The notes below the pieces were generated by a model. That model did no database searches. It was not told the origin of the DNA and worked only from the letters and a program-made list of their open reading frames with translations. The translations under genes and the position numbers were made by a program. A DNA stretch of 7,987 bases from Gammaproteobacteria bacterium (GTDB lineage: Bacteria; Pseudomonadota; Gammaproteobacteria; UBA9214): contig DAOVYA010000059.1 of assembly GCA_030635865.1 (NCBI GenBank), positions 1-7,987 of the forward strand. Reading direction: 5' to 3'. The stretch's first letter is position 1. Each line of letters begins with the position of its first letter. Positions 7,929 to 7,987 of the stretch are shown piece by piece.

Positions 7929-7987
7929 TGCCGATGTCCATGGAAAATATTTAGCTGGCCATACCGCTGGCACCCCTGTTCGGGGCC
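7928..7987 (+). CDS. nuoL: NADH-quinone oxidoreductase subunit L, first codons only, with an in-frame TAG (right edge cut)
   Basis: NuoL (ND5-type) is the large antiporter-like proton-pumping subunit at the tip of the membrane arm, expected immediately after nuoK. Three in-frame ATGs occur at 7928 (TGATG overlap with the nuoK stop), 7934 and 7940. Reading from 7940 gives MENI, then TAG at 7952-7954, then LAIPLAPLFGA to the window end. Family N-termini of the type MENIYL-x-PLAPL suggest that the TAG replaces a tyrosine codon (TAT/TAC), with the same frame continuing on both sides, so this looks like a substitution and not an indel. No strong ribosome binding site is seen before any of the ATGs. 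Identity rests on gene order and about 15 residues. The TAG may be a sequence error, a true nonsense mutation, or bypassed by a non-ATG start such as CTG at 7955. The window is too short to decide, so calling it a pseudogene would be premature. Confidence 0.75.

Noticed and set aside
7929..7987. Alternative frame through the nuoK/nuoL junction (starting CRCPWKIF) that avoids the TAG.
   Set aside because: Its residues do not resemble NuoL, whereas the frame containing the TAG gives LAIPLAPLFGA. There is no sign that a frameshift explains the stop.

Overview
This window is an internal slice of a proteobacterial nuo operon, which encodes the proton-pumping NADH:quinone oxidoreductase (respiratory complex I). 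All genes lie on the + strand in the canonical order nuoD-E-F-G-H-I-J-K-L. nuoD is cut at the left edge (about 34 N-terminal residues missing by family comparison). nuoL is cut at the right edge after only about 20 codons. No transposon, tRNA, rRNA, CRISPR array, phage gene or cargo gene is visible. No gene-free gap exceeds about 15 bases, so there is no room for an internal promoter or terminator outside coding sequence.

Organism: separate nuoC/nuoD genes are implied by a 417-residue-type NuoD rather than the E. coli NuoCD fusion. A NuoG lacking the extra N7 cluster ligands, a NuoJ with a long charged C-terminal tail, and characteristic segments in NuoF and NuoG all recall beta/gammaproteobacterial complex I. 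I infer a non-enteric gamma- or betaproteobacterium with moderately GC-rich DNA; I cannot name a genus.

Layout: 1-1152 nuoD (quinone-site subunit), 1152-1661 nuoE (2Fe-2S N1a), 1665-2966 nuoF (NADH/FMN/4Fe-4S N3), 2963-5362 nuoG (N1b, N5, N4), 5377-6510 nuoH (quinone-channel membrane subunit), 6524-7012 nuoI (N6a/N6b), 7018-7626 nuoJ, 7623-7928 nuoK, then the first codons of nuoL. Genes overlap by 1 or 4 bases, or are separated by 3-14 bases, which indicates one transcript with translational coupling.

How they work together: NuoE/F/G form the NADH dehydrogenase module. Electrons pass from FMN in NuoF through the Fe-S chain in NuoG and NuoI to quinone at the NuoD/NuoH interface. NuoH, J, K and L are membrane-arm subunits that couple this to proton translocation.

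The window is mostly ordinary. The item most worth checking is an in-frame TAG at 7952-7954, where nuoL should encode a conserved-looking aromatic residue: the frame reads MENI-stop-LAIPLAPLFGA. A second point is that NuoH carries an additional N-terminal hydrophobic helix before the usual first membrane helix. I see no evidence of a novel system.
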